Below the pieces are notes generated by a model, which saw only the letters and a program-made list of their open reading frames with translations, did not search any database and was not told the origin of the DNA. 64,000 nt of DNA from Pseudomonadota bacterium (GTDB lineage: Bacteria; Pseudomonadota; Gammaproteobacteria; Steroidobacterales; Woeseiaceae): assembly GCA_022563255.1 (NCBI GenBank), contig JADFNS010000004.1, positions 112,849 through 176,848 of the forward strand, written 5' to 3'. The position numbers were made by a program, and so were the translations under genes. Positions 37,433 to 45,288 of the stretch are shown here, one piece after another. Within the stretch, counting starts at the first letter, position 1, and each line of letters begins with the position of its first letter.

Positions 37433-37843
37433 TCAGCGTTTCGCATTGTCAATGCTGTCGATGATGGGGCAGCCATCCGCGCTCGCAGTGCAAAGATTTA
37501 GCAAAAGTTGCAGCTCATTTCGCAGGTGCTGCAAATCGTCCAGGTTCTCCTCTATCTCAGTTAGTTTGCTGCGTGTGAGCAATCGGACTTCATCTCGAGC
37601 GTGTTGTGGATCCTCGCGCATCTTGAGAAGCTCGGCAATTTCCTTGAGACTGAATTTCATTTTTTGCGCCCGCTGGATAAATCGCAGTCGCGACAGGTCA
37701 CGCTTGAGATAGTCACGGATTCCGGAGGCTGTCCGGTTAACAGCGGGGAGCAGTCCAATCTTTTCGTAGTAGCGTAGCGTGTCCGCGCTAATACCGAGTA
37801 GTTTGGTGACATCTCCGATGCGATAGCCTTTCATGCTATTCAT
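37433..37843 (-). CDS. MerR-family metal-responsive regulator
   Basis: About 136 residues from ATG 37843 (GAGG seven bases upstream); in-frame ATGs at 37861 and 37834 are alternatives. The N-terminal winged helix is standard (YRIGDVTKLLGISADTLRYY, then EKIGLLP). A long dimerisation helix follows, and the C-terminal metal loop LCTASADGCPII keeps two Cys spaced as in Hg/Cd/Zn/Pb-type MerR proteins. It sits inside the operon it should control, whose promoter at 39739-39769 has the stretched 19-bp spacer that MerR proteins remodel. The metal cannot be read from sequence. Confidence 0.88.
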   Translation of the reverse strand: MNSMKGYRIGDVTKLLGISADTLRYYEKIGLLPAVNRTASGIRDYLKRDLSRLRFIQRAQKMKFSLKEIAELLKMREDPQHARDEVRLLTRSKLTEIEENLDDLQHLRNELQLLLNLCTASADGCPIIDSIDNAKR

Positions 37844-38150
37844 TCGAACGCCTCGCGCCATCGTGTGCCTTTAGCCGGGATTCCAGCGCTTCCCTGAACT
37901 CGCCGGCTGACGGATGACTCCCGAACACCAACTCGCCATCTATCGCGATCGCCGGCATCGATAACACGCCGAGCTCCACGGCATAATCCAATTCGTCAAG
38001 TACGTTTACCTCGCGCCATTCGATATGCTTCGGACCGAGTTCCCGCGCGACAGTTTTCAGCACAGCTAAGACGTTGCGGCACCTGTCACAGCTGGGCGAC
38101 GAAAATATTTCAACCTTAACGGGCGCCACGACCACCTCAACGCCGCTCAC
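37836..38150 (-). CDS. Thioredoxin/glutaredoxin-like protein in the metal operon
   Basis: 104 residues from a GTG at 38150 that overlaps the MerT-like stop as GTGA. Thioredoxin-fold features are SPSCDRCRNV (CxxC redox pair), REVNVLDELDYAVELGVLSM and the cis-proline in SMPAIAIDGELVF. No signal peptide is seen, so it should be cytoplasmic. In this position it might reduce metal-thiol adducts or relay the metal from the MerT-like permease. Similar small thioredoxins occur in some mercury and arsenic operons. Confidence 0.78.
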   Translation of the reverse strand: MSGVEVVVAPVKVEIFSSPSCDRCRNVLAVLKTVARELGPKHIEWREVNVLDELDYAVELGVLSMPAIAIDGELVFGSHPSAGEFREALESRLKAHDGARRSNE

Positions 38151-38536
38151 GCGTCCAGCCACATTCGCAACGGCAGCGCCAGATACGCAGCGACAAAACC
38201 GATGCCCCAGAGAGTTGCCGAACTCCAAAAGATGCGCCGATTCCAGACCCGGGTCTGGTCGCAAAGCTGGCTGAGTTCGGCGTCGGTCGGGCAGGTCCGT
38301 CCCGGGCGGTAAATCAACCAGCCCGCGACGAGCAGCAGCGAGCCGGAGCCGGTAAATACCCAGGTCTTGTGCAGCGCGATCGTAAGCAGCACAGGAAAAT
38401 TGCTAGTCAGTGCCGCCACCGTTGCTCCCATACCCAGCGTCACCAGAATGATGGGTAGGGCACAGCAGATTAGCGTGCCGCTTGACGCGAACAGGGTCAG
38501 CCAGCTCAGGCCGGTTTGATTCAGATCTGTGTTCAT
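38147..38536 (-). CDS. MerT-like inner-membrane metal transporter
   Basis: 129 residues with three to four hydrophobic helices. The first helix has a vicinal Cys pair (GTLICCALPIIL), as in MerT and relatives, and a second pair lies in the loop CPTDAELSQLC. The start ATG overlaps the MerP-like stop as ATGA. MerT-type proteins take the metal from a periplasmic HMA partner and move it inward; here the partner is encoded just upstream. A MerA reductase, which would complete a mercury operon, is absent from the window. Confidence 0.75.
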   Translation of the reverse strand: MNTDLNQTGLSWLTLFASSGTLICCALPIILVTLGMGATVAALTSNFPVLLTIALHKTWVFTGSGSLLLVAGWLIYRPGRTCPTDAELSQLCDQTRVWNRRIFWSSATLWGIGFVAAYLALPLRMWLDA

Positions 38537-38832
38537 TCTGCCAGTGGTAGTGTGGACATGCTGCGAAAAGTGAATCCAGCATCATTGAACAGCTTGATCA
38601 TCTGCTTGTCCGAGAGCGTCACGCCTTCGGCTACGTTCACCGTTACCAGGCCGTTGTCCAGGTCAAAGTCTATTTTGTCGACGCCGTCAATCTTGTTCAG
38701 GCTTTTTTCGATGCCGTAAGCGCAATAGGGACAGGCCAGACCATCCACTCGCATCCGGTACTGGGTTCCGTCGGCCAGTATTGAGGCACTCCACATGAGT
38801 AATGCGACCAGTAGCGAAAAAGTTTTCTTCAC
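38533..38832 (-). CDS. MerP-like periplasmic HMA protein
   Basis: 99 residues with a signal peptide (LLVALLMWSASILADG) and one HMA domain. The metal site reads DGLACPYCAYGIEKSL (C34, C37) rather than the usual GMTCxxC, and the rest (VDKIDFDLDNGLVTVNVAEG) follows the ferredoxin-like HMA pattern. It would pass a soft metal to the MerT-like protein encoded immediately downstream. The CxxCAY sequence is shared with the second HMA protein at 36802-37416, suggesting a duplicated or interacting pair. Confidence 0.8.
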   Translation of the reverse strand: MKKTFSLLVALLMWSASILADGTQYRMRVDGLACPYCAYGIEKSLNKIDGVDKIDFDLDNGLVTVNVAEGVTLSDKQMIKLFNDAGFTFRSMSTLPLAE

Positions 38833-38847
38833 GTCGAATTCTCCGGG

Positions 38848-39723
38848 TTACAAATGCCATTCGAATGTTATTTTCGCGCGAATATCCGAGTTGTTCTGTG
38901 CACCGTTTAAATTGCTCGCGATCGGTATCTGCATACCGGCCTTAATTGCGAAATTGCGTTTCGTCCAGAAAATGCCTGGCGATACAAACAACTCGGTACC
39001 GCCTGTGTTCACAATGCTGGTCCCGTTCAGGTCGGCTCGCTCACCGTACTCGCCATTTAGTTCCAACAGCCACACGGTATCCGGTTCCAAATATCCGGTG
39101 GGTTTGAGGCGTACACCACCGACCAGATCGAACAGTAGCTTTTGCCCGCGTTGCAGGCCAGCGTCATTCGTGCCGTTGAACCGGTACCGGAGACTTGCCC
39201 AGCGATACCACTTTCGGCCTTCGTAGCCATAGGTCAGGCCGAGGATCGTATCCGTGGTTCCCGTTCCAATGGCCGGATTCGTACCACCCTTGGCCGTGTC
39301 CAGATCGACCTTGAGAAACACGGCGGCCGATTCCTGTGCCCCGAGCATGTCGTTTCGCCAAAAACGGTATTTCGTGAACAGCTTGATGTCGCCACGCCCG
39401 CTGGCGCTCAATGAATTGAGGTTGACGCGCTTGTAAGGAAACTCGATGCCGGCAGCCCAGTCGCCGGTGATGCCGTAGCTGATCTCCACGCCGGTCTCGG
39501 TGGCATCCTGGTCACCGGCTTTTTCGAAATGCGCGGCCGGTGCGACTTCGATGCCACCTTTGAAAAGCACGTGCGGGCCGATGCCAAATATGGGATCGTG
39601 CGCCGAGACGGATGCGCCCCACAGGCACGTGACTAGCCCGGCAAAGGGCACCAACCAGCTCAAGCCGGTGGCTTTGAAACCTGACTGTTTCTTGGTTGTG
39701 TTCAATTTCTGGTAAGCCGGCAA
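38848..39723 (-). CDS. Outer-membrane beta-barrel protein, first gene of the MerR-controlled operon
   Basis: 291 residues from a TTG at 39723; the -10 element ends only 16 bp upstream, so a later start inside the first ~25 codons is possible. A signal-peptide-like stretch (LVPFAGLVTCLWGASVSA-HD) precedes a barrel-like sequence with alternating aromatic residues and regular DLDTAKGG/GVRLKPTG turns. It resembles the loose 'transporter/MetA-pathway' outer-membrane group. In this operon it is the likely outer-membrane partner of the MerP/MerT-like pair, a component not found in classical mer operons. Confidence 0.65.
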   Translation of the reverse strand: MPAYQKLNTTKKQSGFKATGLSWLVPFAGLVTCLWGASVSAHDPIFGIGPHVLFKGGIEVAPAAHFEKAGDQDATETGVEISYGITGDWAAGIEFPYKRVNLNSLSASGRGDIKLFTKYRFWRNDMLGAQESAAVFLKVDLDTAKGGTNPAIGTGTTDTILGLTYGYEGRKWYRWASLRYRFNGTNDAGLQRGQKLLFDLVGGVRLKPTGYLEPDTVWLLELNGEYGERADLNGTSIVNTGGTELFVSPGIFWTKRNFAIKAGMQIPIASNLNGAQNNSDIRAKITFEWHL

Positions 39724-39738
39724 ACGAAGGATTGATCC

Positions 39739-39769
39739 AGTCTACGACTTGGAGTCAACTCCAAGTCAA
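39739..39769 (-). promoter_or_regulatory. MerR-type promoter with 19-bp spacer and operator dyad
   Basis: On the minus strand TTGACT (-35, 39764-39769) and TAGACT (-10, 39739-39744) are separated by 19 bp, the overlong spacing typical of MerR-activated promoters. The spacer holds a perfect 9-bp dyad GACTTGGAG-TTGA-CTCCAAGTC (39746-39767). It faces the beta-barrel/MerP/MerT/thioredoxin/MerR/HMA genes and should be activated by the MerR protein in response to metal. Confidence 0.93.
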
Positions 39770-39839
39770 GTTTTAAAACGATCGCCGTGGCAGATTCGTG
39801 GCTGCCAATCTCCCTTGCGAATTCGAGGAGCTTAATAAA

Positions 39840-39867
39840 ATGTACTTGAATACATATGATTTATATG
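39840..39867. promoter_or_regulatory. Candidate HigA operators upstream of higBA
   Basis: Two short overlapping dyads precede the toxin ATG at 39881: ATGTA-N6-TACAT (39840-39855) and CATAT-N5-ATATG (39853-39867). Autoregulation by the antitoxin at such sites is standard for higBA operons. The surrounding 30 bp are very AT-rich, as expected for a promoter. Confidence 0.5.
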
Positions 39868-39880
39868 CCATATTCCACTC

Positions 39881-40234
39881 ATGACTTGGGCTGTTGAATT
39901 TGACGACGAATTCGAAGCCGAGTTTGACGAACTCACAGACCCGGTTAAAAGCGAGCTGCTAGCTCGGGCGAAGGTTCTAGCTCAGTTTGGTCCGATGTTG
40001 GGGAGACCCAATGTCGATACGCTGAACGGTTCGGAATTCAAGAACATGAAGGAGCTTCGTTTCAATGCGGATGATGGCGTATGGCGCGTCGCTTTCGCAT
40101 TCGATCCAGATCGCAAGGCGATATTGCTGTGCGGCGGGAATAAGGAGGGCAAAGATCAGAAACGGTTCTACAGGGATCTGATCCGAGCCGCCGACAGGCG
40201 TTTCAAGGTTCATCTTGAGCGCCTAGGAAAGTGA
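39881..40234 (+). CDS. higB: Type II toxin, RelE/HigB (Gp49-like) family
   Basis: 117 residues. It matches the phage-derived Gp49-like/HigB branch of the RelE superfamily, with FDDEFEAEFDELTDPVKSEL at the N terminus and KELRFNADDGVWRVAFAF then LLCGGNKEGKDQKRFYRDLI in the catalytic half. Such toxins cleave mRNA on the ribosome. The toxin gene comes first, as in higBA, and the XRE antitoxin follows after 12 bp. The pair lies between the metal operon promoter and the repeat-rich island region. Confidence 0.88.
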   Translation: MTWAVEFDDEFEAEFDELTDPVKSELLARAKVLAQFGPMLGRPNVDTLNGSEFKNMKELRFNADDGVWRVAFAFDPDRKAILLCGGNKEGKDQKRFYRDLIRAADRRFKVHLERLGK

Positions 40235-40246
40235 AGAGGTATTGTC

Positions 40247-40600
40247 ATGGGCAGCACACTGCAACAAAAAATTGATCAGCTTTCGCCGGAGTACAAGGCC
40301 GAGGTTGAGGCTCGTGCCGACGAGTTAATCCTTGAGGAACTGTCACTGCGCGCCCTTAGGAAGGGCCTCAAGCGGACGCAGGTAGAAGTCGCGGAAGCTC
40401 TGGGCATTGGACAGGATACGGTATCCCGCCTGGAAAACCGCTGCAACATCATGGTGTCGACGCTGAATCGATACATCAAAGCGATCGGTGGTGAAGTGTC
40501 AATAGTCGCGGAATTTCCGGACCGGCCGCCGGTCAAGCTGACGTTCGATAAATTATCAAATGATTTGAAAGTCGATCGGAAGAAGCTTGCAACTGGTTAG
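40247..40600 (+). CDS. higA: XRE-family antitoxin HigA
   Basis: 117 residues with a helix-turn-helix in the middle (KRTQVEVAEALGIGQDTVSR), preceded by an amphipathic N-terminal helix and followed by a short C-terminal part (VSIVAEFPDRPPVKLTFD). It should neutralise the HigB toxin and repress the operon. The order toxin then antitoxin is the defining higBA arrangement. Confidence 0.88.
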   Translation: MGSTLQQKIDQLSPEYKAEVEARADELILEELSLRALRKGLKRTQVEVAEALGIGQDTVSRLENRCNIMVSTLNRYIKAIGGEVSIVAEFPDRPPVKLTFDKLSNDLKVDRKKLATG

Positions 40601-40809
40601 TAGCCACCATGTTGATTTGCACCGAAAACTGGCCAAAATCTGAGTTGAGAACTGATCAGACCACATACCAGTGGGCTCTCTTGGTCCCAAAACGACTGCA
40701 TGCGGCAACTCAATTCGATAGAGAGCACAGACCTTGCCGACGACCTGAGAATAAGTACCAGTTGTGGCTACACCGGCCAAAAAAACCTCAATCGCACCGG
40801 CTTTGTGAA

Positions 40810-40825
40810 TTGGTCGGGGTGAGAG
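40810..40825 (-). repeat. tRNA-Pro 3'-end-like repeat, copy 1 (core only)
   Basis: TTGGTCGGGGTGAGAG is identical to the cores at 46448, 51811 and 60153. Read on the minus strand it is the 3' end of a proline-type tRNA (CTCTCACCCCGACCAA, with CCA). Homology stops soon after the core. The surrounding 40601-40942 holds no supported gene. Confidence 0.75.
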
Positions 40826-40908
40826 AATGGGACTGACCTGTCCCCTGTAATTGCGGCAGGACTTAAGTACTTAAGATTCATAGGAACAAAGAGTCTGGGG
40901 TGAAATAA

Positions 40909-40937
40909 CAGGCCGCAGGCCCATCCACTCACCCCGA
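40909..40937 (+). repeat. Inverted copy of the repeat core; left arm of an 18-bp inverted repeat
   Basis: Positions 40909-40926 (CAGGCCGCAGGCCCATCC) are the exact reverse complement of 42201-42218. Extended to 40937 the reverse complement (TCGGGGTGAGTGGATGGGCC and on) is nearly the same as the copy at 60156. It lies directly at the 3' end of the mechanosensitive channel gene. Confidence 0.85.
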
Positions 40938-40942
40938 GTAAT

Positions 40943-42154
40943 TTATTTGAGATTCGCCAAATCGGAACCCGCCGGTTTCTGGTACAGACGCAGCCCGAAT
41001 TCCGGCACGATGGCCAGCAGATGATCGAAGATATCCGACTGGATGTCTTCGTATTCAGCCCATACTGTTGTGCTCGTGAAGCAGTAAATCTCCAACGGCA
41101 GTCCCTCGGGACCCGGGGAGAGCTGGCGAACCATTAGCGTCATGCCTGCATGGATCCTCGGGTGATTTTTCAGGTAGTTGAGTGCGTACGCGCGGAATGT
41201 GCCGACGTTCGTCAGCCGGCGTCTGTTCACTTCCGCGTCCACCTTTGTCGCGAGTCCCGTATTGTAATCGGCCAGTTCTTGTTCCTTGTTCTTGACGTAG
41301 TCCTGCAACAGCGCGAAACGAGTGAAATGATTCACTTCGTCTTGCGACTGGAAGCGGATCGACGACACGTCGATGAAAATGGCGCGCTTGATTCGTCGGG
41401 CGCCTGACTGCGACATGCCGCGCCAGTTTTTGAACGAGTCCGTGATTAACCGGTGCGTCGGGATTGTGGTGATCGTCTTGTCCCAGTTCTGCACTTTGAC
41501 GGTGTGAAGCTGCACATCAACCACATCGCCGTCCGCGCCAAACTGCGGCATCTCAATCCAATCTCCGACGCGGATCAAATCCTGCGCGGTCAGTTGCACG
41601 CTGGCAACCAGTGACAGGATCGTGTCCTTGAACACCAGCAGCAAGATAGCGGTCATCGCGCCGAAACCGCTCAGGAGCAACAGGGGCGAGCGGTCCAGTA
41701 CCGTCGCTACTATGATCACGCCGCCGAGTATCCAAACGACGATCTGCACGAGTTGCACGAATCCCTTTAGCGGACGTTTTTTCGCGAGCGGTGAGGCTGC
41801 GTAGATCGTATTTGCGGCGCTGAGCAGCGCAGTCAGCGCCAACGTTAACATCAAAACCATGTAGCCCATCGCGACGTTGCGAATGAGCTGTTCGCCGCTT
41901 TCCGGCAGACCGGGGATGAACGGCACGCCGGCGAATACGATCAGCGCCGGCACGACCTGCACGAAACGACCGAAGACATTGTGTGTCACCAAGGCGTCAT
42001 CCCAGGTGATGCTCGATCGTTTTGCGAACGCACGCACGGCGCGGACTAAAATCTGCTTCAGGATCAAATTGATAATGACCGCACCTGCGAGCAGCGCCAG
42101 CAGGCCCACAACGGGCGGCAGGAGGGGGTGAATCGTGCCGAGTTTTTCGAGCAT
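40943..42154 (-). CDS. Mechanosensitive ion channel, YbdG/MscM-like
   Basis: 403 residues from ATG 42154; the open frame continues upstream but there it runs through the repeat at 42201 and loses family sense. About five hydrophobic helices precede an MscS-like beta domain (LIRVGDWIEMPQFGADGDVV, then QLHTVKVQNWDKTITTIPTH) and a C-terminal domain of the YbdG type (about 400 residues in all). It would release solutes under osmotic downshock. The gene sits alone between perfect 18-bp inverted repeats. Confidence 0.88.
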   Translation of the reverse strand: MLEKLGTIHPLLPPVVGLLALLAGAVIINLILKQILVRAVRAFAKRSSITWDDALVTHNVFGRFVQVVPALIVFAGVPFIPGLPESGEQLIRNVAMGYMVLMLTLALTALLSAANTIYAASPLAKKRPLKGFVQLVQIVVWILGGVIIVATVLDRSPLLLLSGFGAMTAILLLVFKDTILSLVASVQLTAQDLIRVGDWIEMPQFGADGDVVDVQLHTVKVQNWDKTITTIPTHRLITDSFKNWRGMSQSGARRIKRAIFIDVSSIRFQSQDEVNHFTRFALLQDYVKNKEQELADYNTGLATKVDAEVNRRRLTNVGTFRAYALNYLKNHPRIHAGMTLMVRQLSPGPEGLPLEIYCFTSTTVWAEYEDIQSDIFDHLLAIVPEFGLRLYQKPAGSDLANLK

Positions 42155-42200
42155 TCTTGTGCGGGTCCGGAGTGAGTGCGCGGAGATGGTATCACCTGGA

Positions 42201-42218
42201 GGATGGGCCTGCGGCCTG
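42201..42218 (+). repeat. Right arm of the 18-bp inverted repeat around the channel gene
   Basis: GGATGGGCCTGCGGCCTG is a perfect reverse complement of 40909-40926 and shares GGATGGGCCT with the repeat copy at 60168. It lies about 46 bp before the channel start codon. Confidence 0.85.
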
Positions 42219-42344
42219 GGCTGGTAACACGGGCGACAAGCCACCGGAGCAACAAATGGGTTAGACCAAAGGGTAATGATGATAGAACCCATTGATCTTG
42301 GCTGCGCATTGCTGCGCGTACATTGGCACTAGTAGCATCTGCTA

Positions 42345-43304
42345 ATGCAAAAAATTTATATTATTCACGAAAACGAGGAGTGGACTGAACCACTAATGGT
42401 CCAGCTTCGGGCGCTTGGCCTGCCGTTTGAAGAGTGGTATCTGAATCGTGGCCAACTAGACCTGTCCGTCCCCCCACCATTCGGTGTCTTTTACAATCGT
42501 ATGAGCGCTTCATCGCATACGCGAAATCACCGTTACGCCGTCGAGCACACAGCGGCTGTTCTTGCATGGCTGGAGGGTCATGGTCGGCGGGTTATTAACT
42601 CCAGCCGGGCGCTGCAACTGGAAATCAGCAAAGTCGCCCAGTATGCGGCGCTCAATTCATACGGTATACGGACACCGCGCACGGTAGCCACCGTCGGCCG
42701 GAAAGAAATTCTTAACGCGGCACGAAGCTTCGATGGGCCGTTTATCACCAAGCACAACCGCGGTGGTAAGGGACTTGGTGTAAGGTTATTTCAACACACC
42801 GATGCACTACGGATTTATGTGGATGGACCCGAGTTCGAGGCTCCGATTGATGGAATTACGCTGGTGCAGCAATACATTGCGGCTCCGCAACCGTTTATAA
42901 CGCGCTGCGAGTTTGTCGGCGGTCAGTTCCTCTACGCTGTGCGTGTCGATACCTCGGATGGGTTCCTGCTTTGCCCGGCAGACGAGTGTCAGACGGAAGT
43001 TGCTTTCGGTCTGCCGGCGCCCACATCGAAATTCCACATCGTCCAGAGTTTCAACCACCCGATTCTCGAGCGATATCGGCGCTTCCTGGCGGACAACGAG
43101 ACCCACATCGCCGGTATCGAGTTTATCCTGGACTACGATGGCGAGCCTTATACCTACGACATCAATACCAATACCAATTACAACCCAAGCGCAGAAGCTG
43201 CGGCCGGAGTGTCAGGCATGCGTAGAATCGCCGAGTACCTGGGAGATCAGCTCGCAGAAGTTGCTGTATATGGAGTGAGCCCGCGACAGGTTGCCACACG
43301 CTGA
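42345..43304 (+). CDS. ATP-grasp ligase, RimK-like
   Basis: 319 residues. ATP-grasp features are LQLEISKVAQYAALNSYGIR (entry to the fold), PFITKHNRGGKGLGVRLF (phosphate-binding lysine/glycine loop) and the metal-binding end GIEFILDYDGEPYTYDINTN, with TNYNPSAE following. The N-terminal part resembles RimK-type alpha-L-glutamate ligases and the ligases used in peptide-like natural products. The acceptor is unknown. No shared operon is evident; the next gene begins beyond a repeat copy. Confidence 0.8.
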   Translation: MQKIYIIHENEEWTEPLMVQLRALGLPFEEWYLNRGQLDLSVPPPFGVFYNRMSASSHTRNHRYAVEHTAAVLAWLEGHGRRVINSSRALQLEISKVAQYAALNSYGIRTPRTVATVGRKEILNAARSFDGPFITKHNRGGKGLGVRLFQHTDALRIYVDGPEFEAPIDGITLVQQYIAAPQPFITRCEFVGGQFLYAVRVDTSDGFLLCPADECQTEVAFGLPAPTSKFHIVQSFNHPILERYRRFLADNETHIAGIEFILDYDGEPYTYDINTNTNYNPSAEAAAGVSGMRRIAEYLGDQLAEVAVYGVSPRQVATR

Positions 43305-43344
43305 TGTGCCGATGTTTACGCGTGCACGATCTTAGACACACGTT

Positions 43345-43435
43345 CGGCCACCGCCTCCCGAAGGCATTTGGTCGTTTATAAGTAATTGTTATTGATAGGT
43401 ATACTAGAGACGCCCGCGGACGTAGGCGCCGAACT
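43345..43435 (-). repeat. Repeat copy without core (3' part of the unit)
   Basis: CCGCCTCCCGAAGGC followed by GTTTATAAGTAATTGTTATT, GGTATACTAGAGACGC and GGACG is clearly homologous to 51843-51920 (GCCTCCCGAGGGC, GTTTACAAGTTGTTGTTAAT, GGCATACTGGAGACGC, GGACG). The TGGTCGGGGTGAG core is missing here. It ends just before the glycosyltransferase open frame at 43456. Confidence 0.75.
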
Positions 43436-43455
43436 AGCGAACAGCCTTAACCAGG

Positions 43456-45258
43456 GTGGATCGGTACAATAGGGGGGCGCTCCCGGAACGGGTCGCGAAC
43501 TTTTCACATTGGACGGATTGGAAGGGAGGCTTAGCCCTGGATACGCGAACACGCCTGGACGAGATGAGCGAATTTCTGGCGGTCGCCAGGGTAGCAGATT
43601 GGCCCGACATTCCGGGCTACCTGCATCCTGAAGTAAACCCGGTGCACGTCAGCGCGCTCGAGGCCGCGAAGCGAGGTGTGGCGTTCGTGACTTACGACTA
43701 CGGCATCGACGGTGTTTCGATTGAAATATCGAAGTACGCGGACTGCTGCGAAGCGTTACTTTCCGATGATGACCGATCGACGCCTATCCACATGATCGGC
43801 GGCGAGTTTTTTGAACAGGCCGATACCGTAATCCGGCCGCACTGGAAGCGTTTCCAGATCGAAGGCGTGAACGGCTGGAGCAAGTGGGACGGCGGCAAAT
43901 GGTTCTCGAAGTTGTTTTATGAAGACATGCCGGATGGCTCGGAAGTGTCTCGCGAGATGGCCGTTGAGATCTGGACCCAGGCAGTCTCCATCGCCCGGCG
44001 ACTTGCGGAGTATGTATCGAGCGAAGGCATCGGACTGCTGGTGCCCGTGAATATCAACTCCAATCCCGGCAATCCAGCCTACGCGTTGGGCTTGGTACTG
44101 GTCAGCGAATACCTCGGGATCTACGTGATCAACTCCAACCACGATTTCCTTTGGGAAGGCGGCGCGCCGGCGACCGAGCACGCTCCCGGCGAGCAAGCGG
44201 GCGTGCGCGATCATTTTTATCGAAATGTCGAGAACACGCCATTCTTCGACGTGTTCGCGTCGCTCTATCCCTGGAACGGCGACCTCTGGTTGCAGGTCAA
44301 TATCAATCGCCTGCAGAGCGCGCACCTGACGGAAGTGGATGGCTTTGTACCAGGGCGCGTCTCGGAATTGTCGACGGCGATCAGCGAGAAGTTTTTCGAG
44401 CCATTCGGCCGACCCGACGTGCTCAGTGTGCGCCGGCGCATGGCCTTGATTCTCGCTGATGGCAACAGTGTGTTGGCCACGGTGGCGCTCGCGGACCACC
44501 TGGCCGGGTTGGGCGACTGGATGCAGCAGCAGAATCCGGTGCTTCTGGGGCGCCGAGCGGGTGTCGAGCTTGATCCAACGGCGGCGGGCTTGATCGTGCT
44601 GCTGCAACCGACGCGCATTATTGCCCGCAAACGCATTGAACGCGATCTGCACCTGCTGCAGGCACTGTTCGGGCATGAGACTTTTCGCGAGGCTTTTACG
44701 ACCGACAATCGCACCCTGCAATTACACATCACGGGTCCGGTGCCGATCGAACACCAAGCGGATCTCGAGACCGTGCTCAAAGCGTTCGGCGATGTAGTTA
44801 ACGCATTACCCGCGGCGTTAGCGGACCGGGTGTTTCTTAGCTTCTCGGTCGGCAACGAAGATCATGAATCGTTTGCGGCACATGGATTTGAACGCCTGAC
44901 GATCGAGGACATCTACCGCATGGCGGATGCCGTGGTCTTTCCGAGTGAAACAGAAGGGCGTGGATTGCCGATCGTCGAGGCCAGCGCCTGCGGCGTGCCG
45001 ATCATTTGTAGCCGATACAAACCCGAGCAAGTCTTCGCCGACGTGGTGGGGGAAGACCGGCCCGAGCAGGAACAGATCCGCACGATTCATTTCCCGGAGG
45101 AAGCGTTCAGCGAATCTTTCCTGGATGAAATTTCATCGTTACTGCTCACGCCGTCCGTCAACGAAGCAGGTCGGGCGCATAACAAGGCCGCCGTTCGCAA
45201 CCGGTACAGCCGTGATCGACTGCAAGCGACCTTTGCCGCTTTGATCGATACTTTCTGA
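43456..45258 (+). CDS. Glycosyltransferase, GT-B fold, large form, possibly 5'-truncated
   Basis: 600 residues if started at GTG 43456; ATG 43564 is an alternative and no good ribosome-binding site precedes either. The C-terminal half is a GT4-like GT-B domain with VVFPSETEGRGLPIVEASAC and GVPIICSRYKPEQVFADVV. The N-terminal half has LVPVNINSNPGNPAYALGLV and a nucleotide-sugar-fold look. The frame begins directly after a repeat copy, so the original 5' end may have been lost. It is followed by a second glycosyltransferase after 30 bp and the two probably build one glycan. Confidence 0.7.
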   Translation: MDRYNRGALPERVANFSHWTDWKGGLALDTRTRLDEMSEFLAVARVADWPDIPGYLHPEVNPVHVSALEAAKRGVAFVTYDYGIDGVSIEISKYADCCEALLSDDDRSTPIHMIGGEFFEQADTVIRPHWKRFQIEGVNGWSKWDGGKWFSKLFYEDMPDGSEVSREMAVEIWTQAVSIARRLAEYVSSEGIGLLVPVNINSNPGNPAYALGLVLVSEYLGIYVINSNHDFLWEGGAPATEHAPGEQAGVRDHFYRNVENTPFFDVFASLYPWNGDLWLQVNINRLQSAHLTEVDGFVPGRVSELSTAISEKFFEPFGRPDVLSVRRRMALILADGNSVLATVALADHLAGLGDWMQQQNPVLLGRRAGVELDPTAAGLIVLLQPTRIIARKRIERDLHLLQALFGHETFREAFTTDNRTLQLHITGPVPIEHQADLETVLKAFGDVVNALPAALADRVFLSFSVGNEDHESFAAHGFERLTIEDIYRMADAVVFPSETEGRGLPIVEASACGVPIICSRYKPEQVFADVVGEDRPEQEQIRTIHFPEEAFSESFLDEISSLLLTPSVNEAGRAHNKAAVRNRYSRDRLQATFAALIDTF

Positions 45259-45288
45259 CGCGGCCCGCGGACAGGCCAGGAGATATTC

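Noticed and set aside
36802..39723. Calling the metal operon a mercury resistance (mer) operon
   Set aside because: merA is absent, the HMA motifs are atypical and an outer-membrane protein leads the operon, so the metal was left open.
40609..40836. Possible 75-residue protein after higA
   Set aside because: It runs into a repeat core, has no family resemblance and no clear ribosome-binding site.
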